Shown here one piece after another: positions 1 to 9,128 of a DNA stretch of 52,840 nucleotides. The notes below the pieces were generated by a model. That model saw only the letters and a list, made by a program, of their open reading frames with translations, was not told the origin of the DNA and did not search any database. Origin of the DNA: Natronorubrum halalkaliphilum (GTDB lineage: Archaea; Halobacteriota; Halobacteria; Halobacteriales; Natrialbaceae); the NCBI RefSeq assembly GCF_009834785.1, contig NZ_WUYX01000064.1:4167-57006 (forward strand), read 5' to 3'. A program made the position numbers and the translations under genes. How positions within the stretch are numbered: position 1 is the stretch's first letter; every line of letters starts with the position of its first letter.

Positions 1-1
1 C

Positions 2-21
2 GGGGGGGGGGGGGGGGGGGG
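2..21. repeat. 20-base G homopolymer at window edge
   Basis: Twenty consecutive G residues follow the first base, and the next 30 bases are also purine-rich. A run of this length is unusual even in a high-GC genome. It may be a real slippage-prone tract or an assembly artefact at a contig end; the sequence alone does not decide. Confidence 0.9.
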
Positions 22-61
22 TACGGGAGGGGTGGAGGGGAACGGAGGAACTGCCCGTCGA

Positions 62-1006
62 TTATTCGTTACTGCCGGCCGCCGCTTCTTCGGGGCTGGT
101 CGGCGTTCCGCTCGGGATGAACGCTTCGGGGTTGGTTCCGGAGTCGCCCTCGAGTCGAACGTTCGATCCGGCGTGTTCGGCGATTCCGGCCTGCTCGTCG
201 TAGTCGGTATCGCTGACGACGACGGTCGTTCCCTGGCCGTTGGCACCGGCGTCGATGGCGGTGTTGTGGCCGTTCATCTCGATCTGGCAGTTCTCGACTT
301 CGACCGTCCCGGGCGACCAGGCCCAGATGCCGCGGCCGACGTAGTCCTGATTGTCGACGTAGACGCTCGAGTTCGTCACTTTGCTGCCTTCCGTCGCGAG
401 ACGGAAGTGCGAGACGTAACAGTTCGCGGCGTAACAGCGGTCGATGTGGACCGTTCCGCCGGCGCCGTTTCCGGGCGCGGAGCCGTAGATCGCGTTGTCC
501 GCGAAGCCCTGGATGTTGACGTTCCGGAAGTCGATGTGGCCGGCGTGGTCGGGGTTGACCCAGAATGCGGTCTGGCCGTGGCCGCTCGAGCTACCGTTGC
601 GCTCGTCGGAGCCGTCACCGAGGTAGACGTTTTCGATGGTACTCGAGCCACCGGTGTCCATCACACCGAACGTTGCGGAGCCGGTGCCGGAGGTGTTTTC
701 GCCTTTGAATCCGACGTTTCGGATCGTCCAGTTACTCCCCTCGGCAGTGATGGTGATATCCTGACCGGTGGTCATGTCGATGAGTTTGTTCTCCCAGGTC
801 TCACCGTCGCCGATGGTGATCGCCTGGTTTTCGGCTTCGATAACCTCGTAGTCGTCCTGGGCGGCTGCCGTGCCGGCCGCACCGAGGGTGGTTACCGCGG
901 TCGCGGCTGCGGCGAGCGAGCGCACGTAGCTGCGACGGCTTAATCCACTATTAGGAGCTGCGGTCGGCGTAGTGTCCGTTTCGGACGTACGGGGGTTCTG
1001 CGCCAT
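62..1006 (-). CDS. Tat-exported right-handed beta-helix protein
   Basis: This is a 314-residue protein with a twin-arginine signal (SRRSYVRSLAAAA near residue 24) followed by a hydrophobic Ala-rich stretch ending in GTAAAQ, so it should be exported folded. The mature part has repeated Asn/Asp/Gly-rich short strands (TIRNVGF, TIENVYLG, IDFRNVNIQGF, VHIDRCYA, VEVENCQIEMNG), the pattern of pectate-lyase-like parallel beta-helices that often bind or cleave polysaccharides. I see no unambiguous catalytic triad, so substrate and activity are unknown. The neighbouring genes suggest a cell-surface glycan context. The ATG at 1006 is favoured because the Tat motif lies at a normal distance from it. Confidence 0.8.
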   Translation of the reverse strand: MAQNPRTSETDTTPTAAPNSGLSRRSYVRSLAAAATAVTTLGAAGTAAAQDDYEVIEAENQAITIGDGETWENKLIDMTTGQDITITAEGSNWTIRNVGFKGENTSGTGSATFGVMDTGGSSTIENVYLGDGSDERNGSSSGHGQTAFWVNPDHAGHIDFRNVNIQGFADNAIYGSAPGNGAGGTVHIDRCYAANCYVSHFRLATEGSKVTNSSVYVDNQDYVGRGIWAWSPGTVEVENCQIEMNGHNTAIDAGANGQGTTVVVSDTDYDEQAGIAEHAGSNVRLEGDSGTNPEAFIPSGTPTSPEEAAAGSNE

Positions 1007-1340
1007 ACACTTGCGTAACCTGGGCTTACACTCATAAACTTTTCCGTGCTAAGATAGCTTAAATTTACAGAATATATTTCTAACGCTGCATAACACAACA
1101 GAAATTGTGAGAGTTTCGCCACGAATCTATGAACGAAAATCGGCTCGTTTCCCCCTCGAGTAATTCGACTTTTTCGGGTAAATAGTCCATTACCTCGGTC
1201 GAGAACCCGTGTACCGGCTGATCTGCGAACGCTGATTCAGCGGTCGGGAGTAGCTGATCGTCGGTTCCCGATCACGAACTAACGCGAACAGTCGTCGCTT
1301 ACCGGAGGAATATGCGCAACGATACCACCTGACATGACTA
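1007..1340. other. Intergenic region, 334 bases
   Basis: The part next to the beta-helix gene (about 1020-1100) is markedly AT-rich and probably holds its promoter. The rest has no recognisable gene, repeat or RNA. Confidence 0.5.
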
Positions 1341-2567
1341 TCACCAGGTGTCTTGCTCAGCGAAGGTGATCGACCAGTTGGCCGGATCGGCGACGGCCCG
1401 GCCGGCGACGGTCCACTCGTGGCCGCCGTCGTCCGCGAGCGGATAGGTGACCTGCGTCGTCCCCTGGGCGAGTTCGGAGAGCGGAAGTGACTGATCCGAC
1501 CGGAACCCGAACCGCGCGAGCAGTTCCGGCGGGATCGATCGCCCGCTCGCGGCGACGATATCCGCGTCGCGGTGGTCCGCGATCACTCGCTCGAGGATAC
1601 CGTGGAGTCCGTCCCGTCGGTGGGGGGTTGCTCCCAGTGGAACGACGTCGGTGAGACTGGTGGTCTTCGAGCCATTCTCCGTTTTCGTTCCGGTAACGAC
1701 GCCGGCGAGAGGCTTGCCGTGGCGGGTCGCTACGTAGGCGTCGTACTCCCAGCGCGGGTTCTCGAAGCGCCACTCGTAGAAGGTTTCGTCGCGGTGGGCG
1801 TGGATCGTCCCCGGCACGGCCTGCTCGTAGAGACCGACGAACTGCTCGACGGGGACGTCGTCGAACCGGTTGACCGTGACGTCCGCGGCGGTTCCGGCGA
1901 GCGCCTCGCGTGCGCGATGATACGCAGTCGCGAACGGTCGCGCCGTTTTCGAGAGCGCGGCCAGCCGGTCGTCGTCGGCGTCGAGCATCGCGTCCGGTCG
2001 CTGGATACGGTAGTACGTCGGGACCTCCTCGACGATCTGCCAGCCGTGCTTGAGACTCCCCGAGAGTGTCGCCGGATTGGGGAAGTTGAAGAACAGTCCG
2101 GCTTCCCGGTCTCGGTAGCGGTCTTTCAACTGTTCGGTCGTGCGGGAGTAGAGCCCGCGCCGGCGATGGTCCGGGTGGACCATGACGTCGGCCGGCTGGA
2201 GCCCCAGGAACGTCGTCGACTCCGCCCGTAACTCGAGGGCGAAACAGGGTTTCGTTCCGACGACCGTCCCGTCATGGGTCGCGACGATCATCGGTACGTG
2301 GTCGGTGTAGGGGTTGTCCTCGTACTTCCAACTGAACCACTCCTCGTCGCGCGAGCCGAGCACCTGCTCGTAGAGGTCGAGGAAGTCCTCGCGGTCGCCC
2401 GGTTCGTACGGTCGAATCACGTAGGGGTCAGCCTCGTCCTCGGCCGCCGGATTCGTTTCGTCCGGGTCGCTCGCGTCCGGGGCGGTCGTCTCGGCTTCCC
2501 CGTCGGTGCCCTCGTCGCCATCGTCGAGTGTCGAATCGGTTTCCGTTTGCGAATGTTGCGTTGCCAT
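1341..2567 (-). CDS. GNAT-family N-acetyltransferase with acidic N-terminal tail
   Basis: This is a 408-residue protein. Residues 1-47 are an acidic, low-complexity tail rich in Asp, Glu and Thr. The GNAT fold starts at YVIRPYEPGDREDFLDLYEQ. The acetyl-CoA binding motif A is clear at residues 130-139 (VHPDHRRRGL, fitting the V-x-P-x-x-R-x-x-G/A pattern). The C-terminal half looks like a second, degenerate acetyltransferase-type domain, as in other two-lobed haloarchaeal members. Acceptor substrate is unknown. The ATG at 2567 is the only plausible start. It lies alone on its strand, about 120 bases from the end of the next gene. Confidence 0.8.
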   Translation of the reverse strand: MATQHSQTETDSTLDDGDEGTDGEAETTAPDASDPDETNPAAEDEADPYVIRPYEPGDREDFLDLYEQVLGSRDEEWFSWKYEDNPYTDHVPMIVATHDGTVVGTKPCFALELRAESTTFLGLQPADVMVHPDHRRRGLYSRTTEQLKDRYRDREAGLFFNFPNPATLSGSLKHGWQIVEEVPTYYRIQRPDAMLDADDDRLAALSKTARPFATAYHRAREALAGTAADVTVNRFDDVPVEQFVGLYEQAVPGTIHAHRDETFYEWRFENPRWEYDAYVATRHGKPLAGVVTGTKTENGSKTTSLTDVVPLGATPHRRDGLHGILERVIADHRDADIVAASGRSIPPELLARFGFRSDQSLPLSELAQGTTQVTYPLADDGGHEWTVAGRAVADPANWSITFAEQDTW

Positions 2568-2634
2568 GGTGTTTCCCTCGGATAGTGATCGGTCGCGTGT
2601 GTGATCGGTCGCGCGTCGATTCGGGACGGTCAGT

Positions 2635-2686
2635 CGCGCGTGTTGGTCCTGAATCTCAAATTGGATTGCCGCGCGTGTTGGTCCTG
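2635..2686. repeat. 17-base direct repeat pair
   Basis: The 17-mer CGCGCGTGTTGGTCCTG occurs identically at 2635-2651 and 2670-2686, in the spacer between the acetyltransferase start and the CoA-transferase end. Further short GATCGGTCGCG repeats lie just upstream. The function is unknown; it may be an operator pair or a duplication scar. Confidence 0.7.
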
Positions 2687-2690
2687 TACC

Positions 2691-3950
2691 TCAGTCGTCG
2701 TCCATCCCCTCCGTCACCTCGAGCCGTCCCGTTTCGCCGTCTCGCGGCTTCGGATCAGGCGGTGTCTCGGTCTCGGTCCCGGTCCCGGTCTCGGGGTTAC
2801 CACCGGACGCGTCCCCGAGCAGTTCGGCCCGGTGTTCGTCGAGTAGCGGGGCTCGATCGCCCGGTTCAGGGGGCGTCTCGGCCATCTTGAGCGGCGTGCC
2901 GGCGATGGTGACGGTCTCGTCCGCGTCGGGGAGCTCCGCCTCGACTAACATCTCCCGCTCGGAGACGTGGTCGCAGTCGTAGATGTCGCGAACGTCCTGG
3001 ACGGGCGCACACGGCACCGTTCCCCGCAGCGCGGCGATGACTTCCTCGACCGACCGCTTGCCCACCCACTCGGCGATCGCCGGCCGGAGTTCCTCGCGTG
3101 CCTCGAGCCGTTCGGGCCCGCTCGCGTAGTCGACGACCCAGTCCGGCCGTCCCAGCTCCGCACAGAGGCCCTGCCAGTGGCTGTCGGTGAGCGCCGCGAT
3201 AACGACGGAGCCGTCCGCCGCCTCGAAGGCGTTGTAGGGAAACAGCGTCGGATGGGCGTTCCCGCGTCGGTCCGGCACGTCGCCGGTATAGGAGTACTGG
3301 TACACCGACCGCTCGGACAGACTGACCATCGCGTCGTACATCGCCGTATCGACGAACTGCCCGACGCCGGTCCGGTCTCGGTGGTGCAACGCGGCGAGGA
3401 TGTTGACCGCGTGCAAGACGCCGGTAAAGATGTCGCCGACGCCGAAGCCGACCTTCGTCGGCGGCCCGTCTTCGTGGCCCGTCTGATCCATCACGCCGCC
3501 GAGCGCCTGGGCGATGAGATCGAACGCCGGCTCGTCCTGTTTCGGACTCGAGCCGGTCCGCGGATCGCCGAAGCCACGCATCGCCGCGTAGACGAGTTGC
3601 GGGTTGATCTCGGCGAGTCGTTCGTACTCGAGGCCGAACTTCTCCATCGTCCCGACTCGGTAGTTCTCGACGACGACGTCCGCTTTCCCGACGAGCGAGC
3701 GAAATGCTGCCCGATCGTCTTCGTCGTTGAAATCGAGTTCGAGGCTTCGCTTGCCCCGATTGACGCTCTGAAAGTAGCCGCCGAAGTTCTCATCGGCCTC
3801 GTGAAACGGCGGTGTCTCGCGTACGAAGTCTCCACCCGGCGGCTCGACTTTCACGACGTCGGCACCCATGTCGGCGAGTAACATCGTACAGTAGGGGCCA
3901 CCGAGGACCCTCGTCAGGTCCAGTACACGTACGTCGTCGAGGGCAGTCAT
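2691..3950 (-). CDS. Class III CoA-transferase (CaiB/BaiF family)
   Basis: This is a 419-residue protein from the ATG at 3950. It opens with the family N-terminus (VRVLDLTRVLGGPY, then MLLADMGADVVKVEPPGGD). The expected catalytic aspartate is at about residue 173 in VGDIFTG. Class III enzymes move CoA between acyl-CoA donors and carboxylic acids via an aspartyl-CoA thioester. Relatives act on carnitine, formate/oxalate, mesaconate or succinate; the substrate cannot be chosen here. The C-terminus carries a hexanucleotide-repeat-encoded PETGTGTETET tail with no known role. An in-frame ATG four codons upstream is less likely because it adds residues before the conserved N-terminus. Confidence 0.85.
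   Translation of the reverse strand: MTALDDVRVLDLTRVLGGPYCTMLLADMGADVVKVEPPGGDFVRETPPFHEADENFGGYFQSVNRGKRSLELDFNDEDDRAAFRSLVGKADVVVENYRVGTMEKFGLEYERLAEINPQLVYAAMRGFGDPRTGSSPKQDEPAFDLIAQALGGVMDQTGHEDGPPTKVGFGVGDIFTGVLHAVNILAALHHRDRTGVGQFVDTAMYDAMVSLSERSVYQYSYTGDVPDRRGNAHPTLFPYNAFEAADGSVVIAALTDSHWQGLCAELGRPDWVVDYASGPERLEAREELRPAIAEWVGKRSVEEVIAALRGTVPCAPVQDVRDIYDCDHVSEREMLVEAELPDADETVTIAGTPLKMAETPPEPGDRAPLLDEHRAELLGDASGGNPETGTGTETETPPDPKPRDGETGRLEVTEGMDDD
2766..2796. repeat. Hexanucleotide repeat in CoA-transferase 3' end
   Basis: About five copies of GGTCTC/GGTCCC run in frame through the 3' end of the CoA-transferase gene and encode alternating Thr/Glu/Gly residues. Similar hexamer tracts occur near 7886-7935 and 31972-32017. 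Confidence 0.75.
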
Positions 3951-4026
3951 GTATCGTATCAACGACCATGAGTGTCACCCGTTTTGTTATGGAGCTCTTT
4001 CCGAATCTCCGAGTCAACGGGATCGC

Positions 4027-5817
4027 TCACTCCTCTCCGGAAACGGAGTACATCCGGAACTCATCGTTCGAAATCACCTTATTCGCCCCGGAGTAGGTTT
4101 CCAGCCCCTCGAGTGCCGCTTCGCTGTGGTGAAGTTCCTGGTAGACCTCGATTTCTCGGGTGGTGTCGAAGCTGGTGACGATGAACTGGTAGTCGCTCCC
4201 ATGATAGGCCCCGCTGTAGTTGCCGTTCTCGAATTCCTCCGGTTCAACGACACCGCTGGCGGTCGTCGCCGCACTCAGCGTCTCATCACCTTCGGCCCCG
4301 TTGATTCCGTGATCGTATCGGAACGGATCGTACCCCATTCCGGCCATGGGGACGTCCTCAGCACCGTCGTCCATCGTCGTCTGGTAGCCGCTGAATTTCT
4401 CCTCGGTGACGTGTTGTCCGGGGTTGTAGATGATCGGCGAAGCGAACACCGTCATCAACCCGAGGACGAGACAGGCCCCCAGAACGAGCGCGGCAACGGC
4501 GTTACCTCCCGGCCTCGTGATCACACCGGAGAGGCTACCGAACGCTCGTGCCAGGGCGACCCCCGCCAGAATCGTCAACACGACGGCGATAAAGCCGATC
4601 TGACGGAACGCCATCGTCGGGGTTCCGACGAAGTAGACGGCGAACAGCCCGGTGAGCGGGATCAGCGCGATAGAGAGATAGTTGACGAACGTTCTCGTTT
4701 CGGGATCGAGATTGGTCCGTCCGAGCCACACGAGCAGGATGAACAGCCCGACGACGAGCGAGATCACTGCGAGGTCCAGGAACATCGTGACGAACAGTTC
4801 GCCGAGGCTGCCGCCGATCTCCGTGAGCGAGGACTCCCGCTGTTCGACCTCTGCATCGCCGCCGATATCCGCGGTGAAGATGCCGGTGACGAGGCCCGCA
4901 AACGCGTCCCTGAACCGTTCGTTGCTCACCGCCCAGATGGTAAAGATGGAGCCGAGAACGACCGTGTGTGCGTACGTGGTCGGATGATCGAGGATCGGAT
5001 GATCGTCGAAGCGTCGTCGGGCGAGGAACTGAACGACGCTGATCGCACCGATGAGGATGACCACGTTGACCATCTGCTGGGGGTGGACCAGCAAGAGCGC
5101 GATACTCGTGAAGACGATGAGGAGGCTAAACGGCGAGAGTCCCAGCGGGAACCGTTCGATCGTCGCCCGCCGACGAAGGTACGCGACGAACGCGAAGATG
5201 ACGACGGGAACCAGAAAGAGCGCGTTCGAATTCGTGTGGACGCCCATGTGCGTCGCGATGTTATTGATCGGTAACACCATCCAGGAGACGATCGCCGCGA
5301 GGCCGACCGCCGTGCCGGTTCCGGCGATCTCTCGAACGACTAACGGGGTAAAGATAAGGAACGGCACGAACAGAATGACGATGACAAACAGGAGACCGCG
5401 TTCGATCGGGATACCGCCGAGGTAGTGAAAGACCGCGCCGATCGCGTGGACGCCGGGGTAGAACAGTTCGTGTGGCGCCATTTGGCCGGTCGTGATATCC
5501 CGAACCCACCCCAGATGCGTGAGCGCGTCACCCATCCCGGAGAAATTGTAGTTTCGGATCACCGGTAGACTGACGATTCCGGTGACCGTCGTCCCGCCGA
5601 GTGCGATTCCCAGCGCTTGCTCGCGGCCGCGACAGGCCAGTGCCGTACTGACACCGATCGCCAATGCGATTGCGAACGCGATCCACGTTGCCGTCGGTGT
5701 GCCCGTAAATACCGACGCCTCGTAACTCGTCGCGGGGTTCGCTCTCGCAACGAAAAGGCCGATCGCAGTCGCCAGGAACCCGATGGCGAACGTAACGTTG
5801 AATGTTGACCGTTTCAT
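4027..5817 (-). CDS. Polytopic membrane protein, possible glycosyltransferase or polymer-related
   Basis: This is a 596-residue protein with roughly 12 hydrophobic segments spread from residue 8 to about 470, then a soluble C-terminal region of about 120 residues rich in Tyr, Asp and Glu. The conserved-looking loop FSGMGDALTHLGWVRDI after the third to fourth helix resembles the first extracellular loop, with an acidic residue, of GT-C-type membrane glycosyltransferases. This is a topology-based guess, not a family assignment. It lies divergently from a PP-loop ATPase and near an epimerase, which fits a surface-glycan locus. Confidence 0.6.
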   Translation of the reverse strand: MKRSTFNVTFAIGFLATAIGLFVARANPATSYEASVFTGTPTATWIAFAIALAIGVSTALACRGREQALGIALGGTTVTGIVSLPVIRNYNFSGMGDALTHLGWVRDITTGQMAPHELFYPGVHAIGAVFHYLGGIPIERGLLFVIVILFVPFLIFTPLVVREIAGTGTAVGLAAIVSWMVLPINNIATHMGVHTNSNALFLVPVVIFAFVAYLRRRATIERFPLGLSPFSLLIVFTSIALLLVHPQQMVNVVILIGAISVVQFLARRRFDDHPILDHPTTYAHTVVLGSIFTIWAVSNERFRDAFAGLVTGIFTADIGGDAEVEQRESSLTEIGGSLGELFVTMFLDLAVISLVVGLFILLVWLGRTNLDPETRTFVNYLSIALIPLTGLFAVYFVGTPTMAFRQIGFIAVVLTILAGVALARAFGSLSGVITRPGGNAVAALVLGACLVLGLMTVFASPIIYNPGQHVTEEKFSGYQTTMDDGAEDVPMAGMGYDPFRYDHGINGAEGDETLSAATTASGVVEPEEFENGNYSGAYHGSDYQFIVTSFDTTREIEVYQELHHSEAALEGLETYSGANKVISNDEFRMYSVSGEE

Positions 5818-6330
5818 GCTTTCTCAGAAGGAAGGCTGTCCGGTCCAGTGTCGATACGCATGTGTTGGTCGAAGAATCATCGGAACCAACGTTTGTTATA
5901 CGGGTCCTATCTGCGTACAATAACGAAATTCGAACTTTCGTCGGCACAGTAGTTTCGGTCCCCACTCGAGCGTCGGTTGACGATTCTGGTCGGTCTCACG
6001 CCGGTCTTACCCCGAACGGATATCCGCCGTCACTCGAGCGAACCCCGTTCGACCGGCCCTTCGTCAGCGTTCGACTCGACCGCCAGCGATCGTTGTTCGC
6101 TCCCCGTCCCTCTTCATCACCCGTCGTCCGCGGACGAGCGAACGACTCGTTCACACCGGTCAGCGGCAAGTATGCACTCCCTATCGGCGGGGAACCAGTC
6201 GCTATGGATTGCTTTCTCGATTTCCGAACGATCAACGGTTCTGATGGTTTTTGTATCCGTTCGTCCTCGGTCGCACCCACAGCGATCAGCGCGCAGTCGT
6301 CGCCGATCACTACCCAGATACAGAATCACT
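5818..6330. other. Divergent intergenic region, 513 bases
   Basis: This separates the membrane protein and the PP-loop ATPase and should contain both promoters. Two moderately AT-rich patches (about 5885-5945 and 6240-6330) are candidates. An open frame runs through from 5977 but has Ser/Arg-rich shadow-like composition, so I do not treat it as coding. Confidence 0.45.
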
Positions 6331-7638
6331 ATGTCATCCATCGTTATCGACCGCGTCGATGCCGACGACACGACCCTCGAGTGTGACGTTTCCACGTCTG
6401 CAGACCTCGAGCGGTTCTTTTCGGACGAATCGTTTCGAACTACTTACGACGTCCCGATCGAGGACGTTCCCGAGGGGGTCCTCGTCATCCCCGTCCTCGC
6501 GCAGGTCTGTCCGGTCGCGTGGGCAAACGGGGCCGACGTCTACGTCGACGAGGTCGACGCCACGTTCGCTCGCGCCTTAGAGGACGTGAAGGCGTCGCTG
6601 CTCTCGATGTACGACTTCCTCGAAGGCGGAACGCTGTACGCCAAAGAGACGATCGACGCCGATCCCGAATCGGGCGGCGAGAGCGGCCTGCTCTTTACCG
6701 GCGGCGTCGACTCGACCTGTTCGTACGTTCGTCACCGCGAGGAGGAGCCGACGCTCGTCAGCATTCGCGGCTGGACGATTACGCCCGATTCGGCCGACGA
6801 CGAGAACTGGAATCACCTCAGATCGCGGGTCTCATCCTTCGCCGACGCACACGGCCTCGACACCGCCTTCGTCGAGTCGAACATGCTCTCGTTTCTCGCC
6901 CACCCGATGCTGTTGGCCCACTACAAGCGCCACGTCGACGGGGCCTGGTACAGCTCCGTCGGCCACGGGCTCGGCCTGCTCGGACTCTGTGCACCGATGG
7001 CCTACGCCCGGGGGATGGACGACCTCTACGTCGCCGCCACCCACTGGGACGGGATCGATCTCGAGTGGGGCTCGCGACCCGACATCGACGACCACGTCCG
7101 CTGGGCCGGGACGCAGTGTCACCACGACTCCTACGACCTGACCCGCCAGGAGCGACTCGACGCCATCGCCGACTACGTTCGAGAGGAGGAGCCGGACCTC
7201 CAGCTCCAGACCTGTAACGACCGAATGGACGGCAACTGCGGCGAGTGCGAGAAGTGTTATCGGACCGCCGTCGGCCTGCGGTTGTCCGGACTCGAGCCCA
7301 CGAATCACGGTTACCCGTTCGCCGACGAGGACTACCGCGAGATCCGAACGGCCCTCGAGGAGGGTCGGTGGATCCTCGGGCAGGACGAGAAGTTCATGTG
7401 GGAGGACATCCGCGAACGGGCGCGCGAAACCGAGCCCTCCACGCCCGAGGAGGCAGCCTTCTTCGAATGGATCGATCAGGCCGATCTCGACGAGCTCGTC
7501 TCCGAGTCCGCGCCGCCGCTTTCCCACCGACTTCTTCGCGCGGGCGCGCGTAACACACCGACTCGCGTCTACAACACCGTCTACCCGGCCTGGGCGTCAG
7601 CGAAGTCGGGTCTTCGTCGCGTTCGGAGCGGCCGGTAA
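6331..7638 (+). CDS. PP-loop ATPase superfamily protein with Cys cluster
   Basis: This is a 435-residue protein from the ATG at 6331. The PP-loop signature of the ATP-pyrophosphatase/adenylating superfamily is at residues 122-129 (FTGGVDST). A later Cys-rich segment near residue 310 (QTCNDRMDGNCGECEKC) could bind zinc or an Fe-S cluster. PP-loop enzymes adenylate a carbonyl or amide before nucleophilic attack, as in asparagine synthetase, QueC or tRNA thiolases. The Cys cluster and overall length do not match those exactly. Its location between a membrane protein and an epimerase suggests sugar or surface-polymer modification. The specific reaction is unknown. Confidence 0.7.
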   Translation: MSSIVIDRVDADDTTLECDVSTSADLERFFSDESFRTTYDVPIEDVPEGVLVIPVLAQVCPVAWANGADVYVDEVDATFARALEDVKASLLSMYDFLEGGTLYAKETIDADPESGGESGLLFTGGVDSTCSYVRHREEEPTLVSIRGWTITPDSADDENWNHLRSRVSSFADAHGLDTAFVESNMLSFLAHPMLLAHYKRHVDGAWYSSVGHGLGLLGLCAPMAYARGMDDLYVAATHWDGIDLEWGSRPDIDDHVRWAGTQCHHDSYDLTRQERLDAIADYVREEEPDLQLQTCNDRMDGNCGECEKCYRTAVGLRLSGLEPTNHGYPFADEDYREIRTALEEGRWILGQDEKFMWEDIRERARETEPSTPEEAAFFEWIDQADLDELVSESAPPLSHRLLRAGARNTPTRVYNTVYPAWASAKSGLRRVRSGR

Positions 7639-7885
7639 GCAGCGCAGGATTTTACGGTGGTCCCGTGCGTCGGCCCTGTCGTTCTCGATTAGGTTAGGTC
7701 ACTCCTTCGTCGCCTACGTCGCTCCTTCCGTTGCATACGTCACTCAGGCGATCCGTCGCACCATTGCTCCGTCAGCGGTGTCGGCGTTCAGCCGCCGTTC
7801 TCGAGAGCGATCGATCACTCTTCGCCCTCTAACTTACAAAATCCAACAGGAGTTCATTGTCGGGGGGGATCGAACACTCGTCCCC

Positions 7886-7935
7886 GGTCCCCGTCCCCGT
7901 ACCCGTGCCCGTGCCCGTACTCGTACCCGTCTGCG
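7886..7935. repeat. Hexanucleotide repeat tract in convergent spacer
   Basis: About eight imperfect copies of a CGTCCC/CGTACC/CGTGCC hexamer lie in the 316-base spacer (7639-7954) between two convergent genes. The remainder of that spacer holds nothing recognisable. Confidence 0.75.
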
Positions 7936-7954
7936 CGCCGCCCTCGTCTCGTCC

Positions 7955-8944
7955 TCAGCTATAGGTCTGCTCTTCCCGCCTCGAGTCGCCGACGGAGTCG
8001 AGGTCCTCGCCCGTCGGCGACAGCCGAACGCCGTCGACGAGCGATCGAATCCCCGACTCGAGGCCCACCTGCGACTCGAAGCCGAGCGTTCGCTCAGCCT
8101 TGGAGACGTCCGCACCGCTGTGTCTGATGTCGCCGGGTCGGGGATCGCGGTGGACGATCGGCGACGACGAACCGGTCGCGTCCTTGATCGTCTCCGCCAA
8201 CTCCCTGATCGAGGTCCGGCTCCCCGTCCCGATATTGTACGCTTCGCCGGTCGCCTCGGTCGTCGCCGCCCGCAGGTTCGCCCGAACGAGGTCGCTCACG
8301 TGGACGAAATCCCGGGTCTGTTCGCCGTCGCCCTCGATCGTGATCGGTTCGTTTGCGCGTGCTTGCTCGAGAAACGTCGAGATGACGCCGCTGTAGGGCC
8401 CCTGCTGGCGCGGCCCGTAGGCGTTGAAGTAGCGCAGTGCGACCGTCTCCAGATCGTACAACTCCTCGTAGAGTCGGGTGTACTGGTCGAGGGCTAGCTT
8501 CTGAACGCCGTAGGGTGACGTCGGTTCGGCCGGCGCGGTCTCCTGGACCGGCAGTTCGGCTGGATGGCCGTAGACGGCCGCACTCGAGGCGACGACGACC
8601 CGAGCGTCCTCCTGGCGGGCCTGCTCGAGGAGGAGGAGGCTGGCGTCGAGGTTCGTGTCGTTGCTTTGCCGCGGTGCATCGACGCTCCGGGAGACGCTGA
8701 CGACTGCGGCGTGGTGGAAGATAATGTCGACGCCGCGAGCGGCCTCCTGGACGGCGATCGGATCGCTGATACTGCCTTCAATTACCGTCACGTCTTCGGG
8801 GAGGTGTGCCCGGTCGCCCGACGAGAAGTTATCGAGCACTCGGACCTCGTTGTGTGGGGTCAGGGCTTCTACGAGGTGGCTCCCAATAAAGCCCGCACCG
8901 CCGGTCACGAGTACCGTCTTGTCACGAAGCGCTGGCGAGTCCAT
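7955..8944 (-). CDS. NAD-dependent sugar-nucleotide epimerase/dehydratase
   Basis: This is a 329-residue extended short-chain dehydrogenase. The Rossmann motif VTGGAGFIGSH is at residues 13-23 and the catalytic YxxxK pair is in SPYGVQK, preceded by the serine-containing SSAAVYG. It looks like UDP-glucose 4-epimerase or a related UDP-hexose epimerase that supplies nucleotide sugars for glycosylation. Length is normal for GalE-like archaeal enzymes. The last 20 residues are acidic and poorly conserved. Confidence 0.85.
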   Translation of the reverse strand: MDSPALRDKTVLVTGGAGFIGSHLVEALTPHNEVRVLDNFSSGDRAHLPEDVTVIEGSISDPIAVQEAARGVDIIFHHAAVVSVSRSVDAPRQSNDTNLDASLLLLEQARQEDARVVVASSAAVYGHPAELPVQETAPAEPTSPYGVQKLALDQYTRLYEELYDLETVALRYFNAYGPRQQGPYSGVISTFLEQARANEPITIEGDGEQTRDFVHVSDLVRANLRAATTEATGEAYNIGTGSRTSIRELAETIKDATGSSSPIVHRDPRPGDIRHSGADVSKAERTLGFESQVGLESGIRSLVDGVRLSPTGEDLDSVGDSRREEQTYS

Positions 8945-9128
8945 TGTCTCGCTCTGGCACCTCCTCGCCGTTTAGTATACCACTCGTACCCCGCTGTATC
9001 TCGAGCCTACGGCCGCCGACTGAGCGCTAGTGACCGGTTTCCGGTCACCGACGGGTCGTCGACTTCGCGCCATCCGGCTTCGAGCGGCCAACAGAAGCTA
9101 TATGCGCCACGCTCGGCAACGTCCGGCA

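Noticed and set aside
2-21. Poly-G as a telomere or replicon end
   Set aside because: Haloarchaeal replicons are circular and no telomeric repeat pattern is present.
5977-6330. Upstream extension of the PP-loop ATPase frame
   Set aside because: The added 118 residues are Ser/Arg-rich and shadow-like; the ATG at 6331 starts the conserved region.
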